This document shows, in pieces, positions 50,598-58,625 of a stretch of DNA of 64,000 bases (position 1 is its first letter; the number at the start of each line of letters is the position of its first letter). The notes under the pieces were generated by a model that did not search any database, had not been told where the DNA came from, and saw nothing but the letters and a program-made list of their open reading frames with translations. The DNA comes from a virus, in the IMG/VR virus record IMGVR_UViG_3300032116_000166, positions 1 through 64,000 of that record; one strand, written 5' to 3'. Made by a program: the position numbers and the translations under genes.

Positions 50598-50744
50598 TTA
50601 TTCAGCAGGCTGCTGAGGCATCTGCTCTTGTGCTTGTTCTTGCAGTTTTCGGGTCAAGGGGTTGGCCACCTTAGCAGGTAGTTCCTGTAGACCGGCAATA
50701 ATCATGTTTGCTTCTTGTTCTGTGACCTTAAATGTAAATTCCAT
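50598..50744 (-). CDS. Small 48-residue protein downstream of ribonucleotide reductase
   Basis: Minus-strand ATG at 50744 with good Shine-Dalgarno AAGAGGAAAAT, stop TAA at 50598-50600 right beside the terminator. The product MEFTFKVTEQEANMIIAGLQ continues with ELPAKVANPLTRKLQEQ and a Gln/Pro-rich end. The short strand-helix-helix sequence with the EANMIIAGLQELP core resembles small proteins seen in many T4-like and aquatic phages. Function unknown. It begins 9 bases after the reductase stop, so it is co-transcribed. Confidence 0.72.
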   Translation of the reverse strand: MEFTFKVTEQEANMIIAGLQELPAKVANPLTRKLQEQAQEQMPQQPAE

Positions 50745-50753
50745 ATTTTCCTC

Positions 50754-52718
50754 TTATTTAATTGGACAAGCGCCTGTAGCGCAACCTTCTTCCACAATCT
50801 CATCAAAACTGTTAGCTGTATTGATATCTACAGGCAACAAGTTCTGAGTATACTCGTGATATGTTTGTTCATCTACTACTTCTTGCGGTAAGTAGAGATA
50901 ACCCAAGTCTTTAGCTGTTTTTGTAGGGTCGCTGCGGAATAGGAAACTTACTCCTACATAGCAGTCCCAGTTGTTTAACAGCCAATCTTTAATGTCTTCA
51001 ACTTCGCTGGGATCATAACTGATAGTCACTGATGTATTCTGCTGAGTCCAGCTGGTCTGAATCATCTTGTAACGCTCTAGCTGATCAATAGCACTCTCCA
51101 AGTTGACTTCTTTGCCATCAACCTTGTCAAAAGGTACATCGTCCCACTTGACAGGGAATGTAACTAATACACCACTAGGGTCGGTTGGGTGATTAATTAC
51201 CTTGTAGTTAGCTGCTCGTAGTTTATCTACGACTGGATCAAATTTGGAGAACTGTACATTGTTGAAAATATACTTGCCTAGTGGCTTGTGTACACCCTCT
51301 GTGGTATCCATGATTTTGGATAGAGTGCCGCTTGGCTTGATACAGGTAATGTTCTTAGGACGTGGTAGCCCAAGTTCATCTGCCATTCCAACTGCTGCAG
51401 CCGTTGCTGTACGCTTGAGGTATTCATAATCGTAACCTGTCATGTCAGGACGTTTTACGATACCTGTCAAGCCAACTCCGCACAACCGTAGGAAGTAGTT
51501 GTTCAAATGCCAACTTTCTTGTAGAATACCGTCCTTCAAGTCTACGCAAGTCTGGCGATAGTTTGCACGAGCTGCAAGACGAATAGCTTCGTGCATTCCT
51601 GCATTATTGCCCTTGAACTTGCCAATGTCGGTTTCTGTTAAATTACAGAAGCTCTTGTTACCCAATAAGATCTCTACACAAGGATTGCAGCCTGCAAACC
51701 AAGGAGCACGGCGAGTGGCTTCCACAGCATTAATAAAACCAGGTTCGCTACCACCAGCATCCAACATTAGGTCAAAGATCTGACTGATTTCTTCGTAGGT
51801 AGGCTTCTTGCGGAAAACTAGACTGTTATTGCTCTGTTGGCGCTGACTGTTTCCATGCAACCACCAATCCTTTTTGGCTAATGCAAATTCTTTCCATTCA
51901 GGTTGGTCGTATTCAAAAAGAGCAATTTCAGCACTTCTACGACTAGAGAGTATAGTCCCAAGCCAATTAACAATGTCGAGAATATCCATCCTAGTAAGAA
52001 GGCTATCGGCACGACCATTAAGAATACGGGCAATAGCAGTATAAGCCACACTGATTGCTTCATCACCACTACTAATCCAGCCATAACCCTTTAACCTTTC
52101 ACCAGCAGGTCGCAACTGACTAAAATCAAGCACAAGAGTGTCAGCAGGATACTTACCGGCCAGTAGTTTTCCAATACTCTTTGCCCATGCCTCGGCACTG
52201 TCGCCAACACGGATAGTCCATGTTTTAGTGTCTGGATCCCAAAATTCTGCATTGTGCTCACTACCACCCTTTTCAGTCCGTGTACTCCGAACAGTCTTAA
52301 TGTTCTTGATTGGCTTAGAGAAGCCGTTCAGGGTGCCTACAATAGGCTTGAATCCCACACCGCAACCCTGTAACAACAGCCATAGTACGTCTACTACGTC
52401 GTATACTGTTTCTACGCAGGTAAAACTGCAATTGAATTGTGATGCTTCACGGGTCTTAGCAACGTCTGTGCCACCCAGCCACAATGAGCGACCACTCATT
52501 AGGACCTTGCGATCCAACATCAATTGTTCTAGATCATATAGTTCTGCGTATTCATCATCATCTAGTTCGCGTCCTACTGCACGTTCCCATAGCCATGCTT
52601 GGTGATCGATAACTCGCCCAACAGTTTCCTGCCAAGTTTCAAAGTTCAATCCAGTGTCATCTGTGGGACGGTTGTATGTTCGTCGTGTAATTACTTGTGC
52701 TCTTGTACTTACTGCCAT
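50754..52718 (-). CDS. nrdJ: Class II (B12-dependent) ribonucleoside-triphosphate reductase
   Basis: The start is taken at 52718 (MAVSTRAQ), one base after the dUTPase stop; the longer frame would run into that gene. The 654-residue protein is of the monomeric adenosylcobalamin type (Lactobacillus leichmannii RTPR-like). The thiyl-radical Cys is C347 in NPCVEI with E349 beside it. The redox pair is C97 (FNCSFTC) and C358 (SFCNLTE). The 11-residue spacing between C347 and C358 equals that of RTPR. The C-terminal shuttle cysteines are C646 and C651 (GCATGACPIK). It reduces ribonucleotides to deoxyribonucleotides using host B12. The phage glutaredoxin at 56.3 kb may help regenerate it. Confidence 0.93.
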   Translation of the reverse strand: MAVSTRAQVITRRTYNRPTDDTGLNFETWQETVGRVIDHQAWLWERAVGRELDDDEYAELYDLEQLMLDRKVLMSGRSLWLGGTDVAKTREASQFNCSFTCVETVYDVVDVLWLLLQGCGVGFKPIVGTLNGFSKPIKNIKTVRSTRTEKGGSEHNAEFWDPDTKTWTIRVGDSAEAWAKSIGKLLAGKYPADTLVLDFSQLRPAGERLKGYGWISSGDEAISVAYTAIARILNGRADSLLTRMDILDIVNWLGTILSSRRSAEIALFEYDQPEWKEFALAKKDWWLHGNSQRQQSNNSLVFRKKPTYEEISQIFDLMLDAGGSEPGFINAVEATRRAPWFAGCNPCVEILLGNKSFCNLTETDIGKFKGNNAGMHEAIRLAARANYRQTCVDLKDGILQESWHLNNYFLRLCGVGLTGIVKRPDMTGYDYEYLKRTATAAAVGMADELGLPRPKNITCIKPSGTLSKIMDTTEGVHKPLGKYIFNNVQFSKFDPVVDKLRAANYKVINHPTDPSGVLVTFPVKWDDVPFDKVDGKEVNLESAIDQLERYKMIQTSWTQQNTSVTISYDPSEVEDIKDWLLNNWDCYVGVSFLFRSDPTKTAKDLGYLYLPQEVVDEQTYHEYTQNLLPVDINTANSFDEIVEEGCATGACPIK

Positions 52719-52719
52719 A

Positions 52720-53163
52720 TTATGCCTTTCCGGTACTGCCGAATCCGCCAGTACCGCGTTGTGTATCATTCCATTCGTCGTCTGACCAATTACCTACTTC
52801 TAGTTCTGGAAGTAGAATTGGAACTACTACCAGCTGCACGATTCGCTCGCCTGCTGGTAGATCTGTTTCGCTAAGATTTCCTGGGACCCCATTAAACATG
52901 AGTGAAGCCATGATTTCGCCACGATAATCACTGTCAATTACACCAACCGAATTGGTCATTGTAATGCCCTGCTTGCTCAATGAGCTACGTGGAAACAGCA
53001 AGCCCACGTGATTTACAGGAATTTTTACTGAAACACCGGTAGGTACCAGTGTTCTTTTGCCCATTTGCAGGGTGATCGTTTGTTTGCATCGTAGGTCTAG
53101 TCCAGCATCTGTTGGATTGCTGCGAGTAGGCATGCATGCGGGATGTTCTAGTTTAATTAGCAT
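52720..53163 (-). CDS. dut: dUTPase (dUTP diphosphatase)
   Basis: A 147-residue trimeric-type dUTPase hydrolysing dUTP to dUMP and pyrophosphate. All five motifs are present: DAGLDL (about residue 21), PRSSLS (around 58), GVIDSDYRGE (around 73), GERIVQLVV (around 105) and the C-terminal RGTGGFGSTG. It keeps uracil out of phage DNA and supplies dUMP. The gene overlaps the exonuclease by 11 bases and is followed one base later by the ribonucleotide reductase. Confidence 0.95.
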   Translation of the reverse strand: MLIKLEHPACMPTRSNPTDAGLDLRCKQTITLQMGKRTLVPTGVSVKIPVNHVGLLFPRSSLSKQGITMTNSVGVIDSDYRGEIMASLMFNGVPGNLSETDLPAGERIVQLVVVPILLPELEVGNWSDDEWNDTQRGTGGFGSTGKA

Positions 53164-54004
53164 AATTTAGAAGTGTGGTGTTAATAGTTTCACAATTTTC
53201 TGGACCCAGTGCTTCGTCGCAGAACTCTAGCAAATCCATCAATCGATAGTTTAGCATCAAGGCATCAGCCCCGAACTCGTTAAGAGATTGAATATATTTA
53301 TACTTACTAGAAATTGGCAAATTACCAATGATATCCCAGGTACTGCCATACTGAGATACCAGAGTTTGCGCCTTTTTCGGACCAATTCCGGCGACACCAG
53401 GAATGTTATCACCGGAATCGCCAGTAAGGCACTTGATACTAATGTGATCAGCAGGATTGTACTCATAGTGTTCGTTCCAATTTTCCCATGTAATTTCTTT
53501 GCGTGTAACGTAACTGAACCGCATTACGTCTTCACTCACCAATAGATCCCAGTCTCGGTCACTAGAGATCAGGACAACTTTGTCAAAGCCCAACTTTTTA
53601 CGGTATTTGACAATGTAAGCAGCAATATCGTCAGCCTCGCACTTCTCAAATCGGAACAGTGGGTGCTTTGAAGAATTCTTGTAATGATCCATTACACGGT
53701 TAAACTCTGTAAAGAATCGTTCAAATGCCAGCTGTTCTTCTTGAGTTTGTTGATCAAACTTGTCTTTGCGGTTTTGCTTGTAGTCAGGATAAATAGCCTT
53801 ACGATAGCTACTACTGCCACTGTCGCAGGTCAAGATAACCCTACCGGCTTTATAGCTTTTACGTAGACTATCTACTGTTCTAACATAGCTGTCAAGAAAG
53901 TCTGTGTCGCCGCTGTGCTTCCAGCGAAAACCCAAGTTTAGACAGTCCACTACCAGTGCAGTGTTAGGTTCCAGCTCTTGTACTTTGTTGAATTCAATAC
54001 TCAT
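53153..54004 (-). CDS. 5'-3' flap exonuclease (FEN / T5 D15-like)
   Basis: A 283-residue PIN-like nuclease of the T5 exonuclease / polymerase I N-terminal domain family. Metal-binding acidic motifs are visible: LVVDCLN near residue 20, YRKAIYPDYKQNR near 67, CEADDIAAYI near 125, SSDRDWDLL near 148, and LTGDSGDNIPGVAGIGPKKA near 195, which also forms the helix-hairpin-helix DNA-binding loop. It removes RNA primers and 5' flaps, complementing the phage polymerase, which has no such domain. It is the first gene of the operon read from the promoter at about 54.04 kb. Confidence 0.92.
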   Translation of the reverse strand: MSIEFNKVQELEPNTALVVDCLNLGFRWKHSGDTDFLDSYVRTVDSLRKSYKAGRVILTCDSGSSSYRKAIYPDYKQNRKDKFDQQTQEEQLAFERFFTEFNRVMDHYKNSSKHPLFRFEKCEADDIAAYIVKYRKKLGFDKVVLISSDRDWDLLVSEDVMRFSYVTRKEITWENWNEHYEYNPADHISIKCLTGDSGDNIPGVAGIGPKKAQTLVSQYGSTWDIIGNLPISSKYKYIQSLNEFGADALMLNYRLMDLLEFCDEALGPENCETINTTLLNYAN

Positions 54005-54027
54005 GTTGATTGTTTAGTTAATCTACT

Positions 54028-54056
54028 ATTATATAACATTGAACGGCAACATTCAA
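54028..54056 (-). promoter_or_regulatory. Sigma-70 promoter for exonuclease-dUTPase-reductase operon
   Basis: On the minus strand: TTGAAT (54056-54051), 17-bp spacer, TATAAT (54033-54028). The first bases of the promoter overlap the end of the upstream nuclease gene. The dyad TTGAA...TTCAA covers the -35 and spacer and could be an operator. Confidence 0.75.
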
Positions 54057-54505
54057 CATATAAATTGCGGACGTTCCATCTTGATCCAGTCTTCTAAGAC
54101 TGCTACATAAAACTCAAAACCGTTGCGGCTTACGTACATAAACGGCAAGTGTGAATTAGGCATCAATTCAAAAGCACAGAACAGCTTGCTGCGGTCAAAC
54201 TTAAAGATCAGCAGCGGTTCTCGGTTAACCTGGTCTGCTTGACGTTTGCATTGTTCCCACCAGTGGAATAACTGCGGAACTTTGTCTGTTAGAATCTTGC
54301 TGGTAAGGTGGTCGTCTTGGTAGTGCTTTACTTCTACACAAAACACGTTGCCAACACCCGGAAGATAAAGGTCGCCCTTCATCAGGTGTTTGGCATCGAG
54401 TGCACCACTGCCAGGAGTACGTTGCCAGTCTAGCCCTGTAAGATCCTTTAAGGTCTTTTTTACAGCAGTTTCTGCTCTACTGCCCTTATCTCTGCTATCA
54501 ACCAT
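54053..54505 (-). CDS. PD-(D/E)XK nuclease, Holliday-junction-resolvase-like
   Basis: A 150-residue protein. The order E12 (GSRAE), then GSGALDAKH, D45 (KGDLYLPG), E58 and K60 (CVEVKHY) matches the catalytic E...D-x(n)-E-x-K signature. It also matches the GSR.ER/SG...D pattern of archaeal Hjc-type and related phage resolvases. The rest (PQLFHWWEQCKRQADQVNREP, LLIFKFDR) fits the continuing beta-alpha core. It would resolve branched DNA during recombination or packaging. It overlaps the SbcC-like gene by 8 bases and so belongs to the recombination operon. Confidence 0.78.
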   Translation of the reverse strand: MVDSRDKGSRAETAVKKTLKDLTGLDWQRTPGSGALDAKHLMKGDLYLPGVGNVFCVEVKHYQDDHLTSKILTDKVPQLFHWWEQCKRQADQVNREPLLIFKFDRSKLFCAFELMPNSHLPFMYVSRNGFEFYVAVLEDWIKMERPQFIC

Positions 54506-56297
54506 TATCTATCCTAGAAATGTTGTTTTGTTTCACCACTGTAATCTTTTCTAGGAGAGGATGTTGAAATCCGTGGCTAATAACAAATGTGTTTAAGTAC
54601 TCTTCTCTGAGCAATACTTCTACCAATCTTTCCTTACCTTCAAGATCTAAGTTTTCGATGGTTTCGTCTAAGATGAGTAGATTTATACGTGTATTGCTTA
54701 AACTCTGCATCAGCTTGCGAATACCCAACAGGGCTGCTGCGTTTACTCTGGCTCTTTCGCCCCCACTCAATGCCAAGATTTCAATATCTTTGCCGTGGTC
54801 TGTGATAACTACGTTCAGTTTATCACTGCCTGCAATTCTAAATCCTAACTGAAAGCGACCATCACTCAATTCGCCCAAGTATTCGTTTGTGGTAGACTCC
54901 AGATCCTTGACTAAGCACTCGATCTTGTAAGCCACCAAACCTGTAGGACTAAATGTCTTCACTAATACTTGCAGGGTAGCTAATCTGGCACTAGCTTCTT
55001 CAAGTTCACCTCTGTGTACAACTAGACTAGCTTCCATTTCTTCAAGCTGACTTAAAATAACGTCTACTTTTGCATTATGAGCGATAGCCTTGCTGTTACT
55101 ATCGGTGATCTTTTTGATCGTGTCTTTGACTTGCTGTATAGAAGCCTCTGTAGACTTAATGGTTTGTTCCAAAGTCTTTTTATCTAGTAACTCAGTAGTA
55201 ATATTGGGATCATACAGAGCATGGTATTCTTCGTAGAGCTCTTTGGTCTCGTTTAGCTTTTCCCACTCTTTGACTTCCAGTTCCAAGTTACGAATCAAGG
55301 CTTCAAGTTCTTGAACTCGTGTAGCTGCATAACTCTTGGAAGACCTCTGCTCTTCTAACAAATCATCTATTTTGTGTTTGTCAATATCTTGTAGACAAGT
55401 AGGACATACACTACCCAGTTTGCCCATCTTGGAAATAAAGCTATCACAGTCCTTGACAGTTTTAGCCAATTCAATCTTTTCACGAGTATACTCTGGTATT
55501 TGACTACCTGGCCTAGTACCGACTGGCCTAACTACTAAACTTTCTAACAATTCTTTGTACTTATTATTTTGTACAATAGTACGATTTTTGCTTTCAATAT
55601 CTCGCAAACTGTCACGAACAGCCTGACAACTATCTTCTAAGTCTTTTGGTTGGTCTGGTACTGGTTGTACCTCTTGCTTGGTCAGGTCTGAGGCTCGGTA
55701 CTTCTTTAGCCAGTCATCGCAGCTTGCTATCTTTGCATTGGCTGCTGTAACGGCACTGTCAACACCTTTAGCTAAATCCTTGAACACGTCTCCCAACTCT
55801 ACATACTTTGTTAGGTTGAGTAAGTCAATCAAAAACTTTTTACGATTGCCATCAGTTGCTGTTAGGAACTCTAAGCTAGCACTACTGCTTTGATACACAA
55901 TCTGACAAAACGTTTTGTGGTCGTAACCAATAAGCTCTTCTATAGTCTTATAGGTAGCAGTAGAAGTATGACTACTAATATCTTCGCCGTTACAAGTTAA
56001 TTTAACAGTTTGTGTAGTTCCACGTACTGTTTTTATAACATAGTTACTACCGCCCTTATTAAACTCTAATTCAACAGAGTAGCTCTTGGCTTTTACATTG
56101 CGGTTTAAGATGTCGGCTTTTTTGATGCCCTTAGAGTTTTTGTTGTATAACACTTCTTCTAAGATCAGTGCTATACTGCTTTTTCCGTGACCGTTTCTAC
56201 CCACAATCTGTGTTAGTGGAGAAGTGGAAAAATCTAATTCGTTATTTTCTCCATAACTGAATAGATTACTCCATCTCATCTTTTTCAGTACAATCAT
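54498..56297 (-). CDS. SbcC/Rad50-like ATPase (T4 gp46 / T5 D13-like)
   Basis: A 599-residue protein with N-terminal Walker A GRNGHGKSS (G33-S41), a long coiled coil (about 185-440) with a zinc-hook CPTC near residue 288, ABC signature LSGGERARVN near 520, and Walker B INLLILDETIENLD near 550. With the SbcD-like nuclease it forms a DNA-end processing complex used in phage recombination-dependent replication and host DNA degradation. The gene overlaps glutaredoxin by 4 bases (ATGA) and the resolvase gene by 8. Confidence 0.94.
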   Translation of the reverse strand: MIVLKKMRWSNLFSYGENNELDFSTSPLTQIVGRNGHGKSSIALILEEVLYNKNSKGIKKADILNRNVKAKSYSVELEFNKGGSNYVIKTVRGTTQTVKLTCNGEDISSHTSTATYKTIEELIGYDHKTFCQIVYQSSSASLEFLTATDGNRKKFLIDLLNLTKYVELGDVFKDLAKGVDSAVTAANAKIASCDDWLKKYRASDLTKQEVQPVPDQPKDLEDSCQAVRDSLRDIESKNRTIVQNNKYKELLESLVVRPVGTRPGSQIPEYTREKIELAKTVKDCDSFISKMGKLGSVCPTCLQDIDKHKIDDLLEEQRSSKSYAATRVQELEALIRNLELEVKEWEKLNETKELYEEYHALYDPNITTELLDKKTLEQTIKSTEASIQQVKDTIKKITDSNSKAIAHNAKVDVILSQLEEMEASLVVHRGELEEASARLATLQVLVKTFSPTGLVAYKIECLVKDLESTTNEYLGELSDGRFQLGFRIAGSDKLNVVITDHGKDIEILALSGGERARVNAAALLGIRKLMQSLSNTRINLLILDETIENLDLEGKERLVEVLLREEYLNTFVISHGFQHPLLEKITVVKQNNISRIDNG

Positions 56298-56542
56298 TGG
56301 CTCTCCAAAAATTGTTTTAACTGTGGCAGTCCACCAACATAATACTCACCTACAAAAATTTGAGGAACGCTGCGAGCATCTGGTACTAATTCTAGCAAAT
56401 CTTTTTTAGTCCAAGTACTGCCATCACCAATCTTTCGAACTTCTACGTTATAACCTTTTCGCGTCAGTAGTGAGACAGCACTATTGCAGGCTACACAGTT
56501 TTCTTGGCTAAATACGATGGCGTTAGTTGAGTTTGTGTTCAT
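56294..56542 (-). CDS. Glutaredoxin
   Basis: An 82-residue thioredoxin-fold protein. The active site is CVAC (C16-C19), an unusual variant of CPYC. The cis-proline (RSVPQIFVGEYYVGG) and GG motifs are present. It is a thiol reductant, likely for ribonucleotide reductase. Unusually, it is encoded between the two subunits of the SbcCD-like nuclease, overlapping the SbcD gene by 20 bases and the SbcC gene by 4. Full-length for the family. Confidence 0.93.
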   Translation of the reverse strand: MNTNSTNAIVFSQENCVACNSAVSLLTRKGYNVEVRKIGDGSTWTKKDLLELVPDARSVPQIFVGEYYVGGLPQLKQFLESQ

Positions 56543-57488
56543 TATCTCTTAATTCCTTTAGTGCTTTTTCTATTGCGTCTTCATTTAGATTTAATACATA
56601 ACGCAAGTACTCGCTCACTTCTTCACTCAGTGACAATTCTGGGGTCAAGATAAGTGCTGTGTCTGTTTCTCGTTTGACAATCTTTTTGTCAATCAATTCA
56701 TTATCTTCTACACCACTCAGTTCACTCATGTCACCTTCGACCTCATACACTGTGTGATGATAGTCTGTGGCAATCATCGGCTCGCCGGCTTTGACTGTTT
56801 TACGGATAAGTTGGGGAACTTGTAGTTTTACCCAAGTATGCTCCAGAGTATCAGTATCCACAACAATAACGCCGGTATCGACAAGATTACGATGAAAACT
56901 AGTGGTAACGGGACTACCAGGATAAAGAATATTACGCTGGCAATTGTCGTAACTGTGAAGGTCACCGGCCAGAACCAAACTCCAGCGGTCAAACAATTCC
57001 AGAGGTACTTCGGGTTTAACATGTGGCGGTATCTCTCCTCTTACATGAGTGCAAAGTATTCTGTTGTGAAGGCTATAAAAAGTATTGTCAGGATCTTTTT
57101 CCCATTCCTTCAACCTGTTATAAGGAATAATATCAATACCTGGCAGTTTGTGCCAATAATCATCTACTATTGATACCTGACTATTGATCCTAGTTGTGGC
57201 ACTTTTTAGATTTGTCAAAAAAGTAGTATTCTTCTTGACTGCCTCGTGGTTGCCACTGTAGATATAGGTAGGAATTTTGCAACTGGCTACAAAATCAAAG
57301 TAGATTTCGAGCTCTTCCATATTGGGTAGCTTGTCGAACAAGTCTCCACCAACAATCATAACGTCACAACGCTCTTGGATCTCCCACAACTGATCCATCA
57401 AGATCTCATATCGATTTTTAGCCCAATCGACAGGAACATTCTTCTGACCTAGTTTTATATGTATGTCAGCAGTAAATAATAATTTCAT
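56523..57488 (-). CDS. SbcD/Mre11-like nuclease (T4 gp47 / T5 D12-like)
   Basis: A 321-residue calcineurin-type phosphoesterase. Metal-ligand motifs are in order: ADIH (D8, H10), GGDLFD near residue 48, SGNHE near 80, CTHV near 147 and GDLHSY near 176. It is the nuclease partner of the SbcC-like ATPase and processes DNA ends with 3'-5' exonuclease and endonuclease activity. Shine-Dalgarno GAGGAACT precedes the ATG. It is the first gene after the SSB terminator, so it depends on read-through from upstream or an unseen promoter. Confidence 0.93.
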   Translation of the reverse strand: MKLLFTADIHIKLGQKNVPVDWAKNRYEILMDQLWEIQERCDVMIVGGDLFDKLPNMEELEIYFDFVASCKIPTYIYSGNHEAVKKNTTFLTNLKSATTRINSQVSIVDDYWHKLPGIDIIPYNRLKEWEKDPDNTFYSLHNRILCTHVRGEIPPHVKPEVPLELFDRWSLVLAGDLHSYDNCQRNILYPGSPVTTSFHRNLVDTGVIVVDTDTLEHTWVKLQVPQLIRKTVKAGEPMIATDYHHTVYEVEGDMSELSGVEDNELIDKKIVKRETDTALILTPELSLSEEVSEYLRYVLNLNEDAIEKALKELRDNEHKLN

Positions 57489-57502
57489 AGTTCCTCAGTG
57501 AG

Positions 57503-57539
57503 AAAAGCCCCTAAGAGTTCGCGATCTTAGGGGCTTTTT
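57503..57539 (-). terminator. Terminator after SSB gene
   Basis: AAAAGCCCCTAAGA at 57503-57516 pairs with TCTTAGGGGCTTTT at 57525-57538; the 8-base loop contains TCGCGA. On the minus strand it ends with TTTTC, directly before the Shine-Dalgarno of the SbcD gene, so it probably attenuates rather than stops the operon. Confidence 0.83.
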
Positions 57540-57540
57540 A

Positions 57541-58173
57541 TTAACCTAGTTCTTTGATAGATTCGGGATCTACACTCTCGTCTTCAGCAGCACCGGCTAC
57601 TAGCTTTTCTAGTGCAGCCTTTACTTCATCTGGAGTAGGACGAGGAAACTTTGAATCAATGTCTTCTGCCCCATCTGCCAAGGCCCTCTCATCTGAAGAC
57701 AGTGCACGACGCTTGCACTTCAGTACGGACAGATTGTACTCTACATTGAAGGGCAGAGGACCAGTCTTGGTACGCTTGAACACAACATCCCAACCCTCAT
57801 CGTAGTCCGTTGGATCACCTAGGTCTTCAGCCGCACTAAGAATCTGCTCAAATAGCTTCTTCTTCAAGTTGAGAGCCTTGACCTTACCGTCCTTGGGGTC
57901 GATACAGTTGATTGAGTATGCCCAGCTGCACTTCTTATCAGAGAAGTAAGCTGGAACATGGTCCATCTCGGTGTTTGTGAACTTCTCTTTTTCACGGTCA
58001 AAAGCTAGGCACTCGATAGGAATGTCCTTGTTGTTGGTGCCCTTTAGCCAGTACACATATCGTGGTAGGACCCCACCGATTAGACGGACACTATTCTCGC
58101 CGTCTTTGTACTCATAAGCCTCAACTGACTTCTTAACTGCCTTGCCTTTGGTTTCGCCAAACTTTAGAGCCAT
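57541..58173 (-). CDS. Single-stranded DNA-binding protein (gp32-like)
   Basis: A 210-residue protein with strong Shine-Dalgarno GAGGAAA. Its start has a basic segment (GETKGKAVKKS). An OB-fold-like core follows (ENSVRLIGGVLPRYVYWLKG, CSWAYSINCIDPKDGKVKALNLKKKLFEQI). The end is acidic (GAAEDESVDPESIKELG). These are the features of phage T4 gp32-like SSB proteins found in many aquatic phages, where the acidic tail recruits partners. It is highly expressed by prediction and followed immediately by a terminator, as usual for SSB genes. Confidence 0.85.
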   Translation of the reverse strand: MALKFGETKGKAVKKSVEAYEYKDGENSVRLIGGVLPRYVYWLKGTNNKDIPIECLAFDREKEKFTNTEMDHVPAYFSDKKCSWAYSINCIDPKDGKVKALNLKKKLFEQILSAAEDLGDPTDYDEGWDVVFKRTKTGPLPFNVEYNLSVLKCKRRALSSDERALADGAEDIDSKFPRPTPDEVKAALEKLVAGAAEDESVDPESIKELG

Positions 58174-58558
58174 TGTAAATTTCCTCGTATTTAAATTTGA
58201 TTAGATTGGTTTCAATAATTAATAATGGATTTCTTTTCAATTTCTCCGTTAGAAGATCTGGAAAGAATGATCTGTCTAGTGTTATTACGCCGTGGGTTTT
58301 ATAGAGGAACCAGTCACGCCTTCCTGCCAGTCTTATGTATTGCGTTCTGTAACCAGGGTCTATGTTTTCTAGGTTCAATACAGGATCAGGATTCAGTATG
58401 TAACTGGTACCTTTAAGCGATGATTTACTAGGTTTATATTTAGATGTAGATCTAGAGGGGATGCTGCCACGGTGATGATAGGTAAGCAGTGCTAGGAATT
58501 TATCGGGGTCACCCGCAGCTTCCCTCTCTAAAATCTCCAAATTAAAAAATAAAGCCAT
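58133..58558 (-). CDS. Protein of unknown function upstream of SSB
   Basis: A 141-residue basic protein. The start at 58558 (MALFFNLEILE) has weak Shine-Dalgarno AAGG and lies 21 bases from a promoter -10. The protein has a helical N-terminus, a Ser/Lys-rich linker (SRSTSKYKPSKSSLKG) and a compact alpha/beta C-terminal half (YRTQYIRLAGRRDWFLYKTH, LIIETNLIKFKYEE). Its last 13 codons overlap the SSB gene and its ribosome-binding site, so its translation would run through the SSB start. No family is recognised. The position before SSB suggests a replication or transcription accessory factor. Confidence 0.65.
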   Translation of the reverse strand: MALFFNLEILEREAAGDPDKFLALLTYHHRGSIPSRSTSKYKPSKSSLKGTSYILNPDPVLNLENIDPGYRTQYIRLAGRRDWFLYKTHGVITLDRSFFPDLLTEKLKRNPLLIIETNLIKFKYEEIYNGSKVWRNQRQGS

Positions 58559-58578
58559 TATTTGCCTTAAGAACAACT

Positions 58579-58607
58579 ATTATAGCATTTGTGATTTGTC
58601 TACGCAA
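58579..58607 (-). promoter_or_regulatory. Sigma-70 promoter for SSB operon
   Basis: On the minus strand: TTGCGT (58607-58602), 17-bp spacer, TATAAT (58584-58579) with extended -10 TG. An upstream TTGACT at 58612-58607 overlaps but would give a 22-bp spacer, so it is less likely to act as -35. Confidence 0.72.
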
Positions 58608-58625
58608 GTCAAAATTTATTTTGCC

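Noticed and set aside
52719-52769. Longer N-terminus for the ribonucleotide reductase
   Set aside because: It would overlap the dUTPase end and shows no class II reductase similarity; ATG 52718 fits the family start.
58607-58612. TTGACT as the -35 of the SSB-operon promoter
   Set aside because: Its distance from the -10 is 22 bp; TTGCGT at 17 bp is more plausible, although a dual function cannot be excluded.
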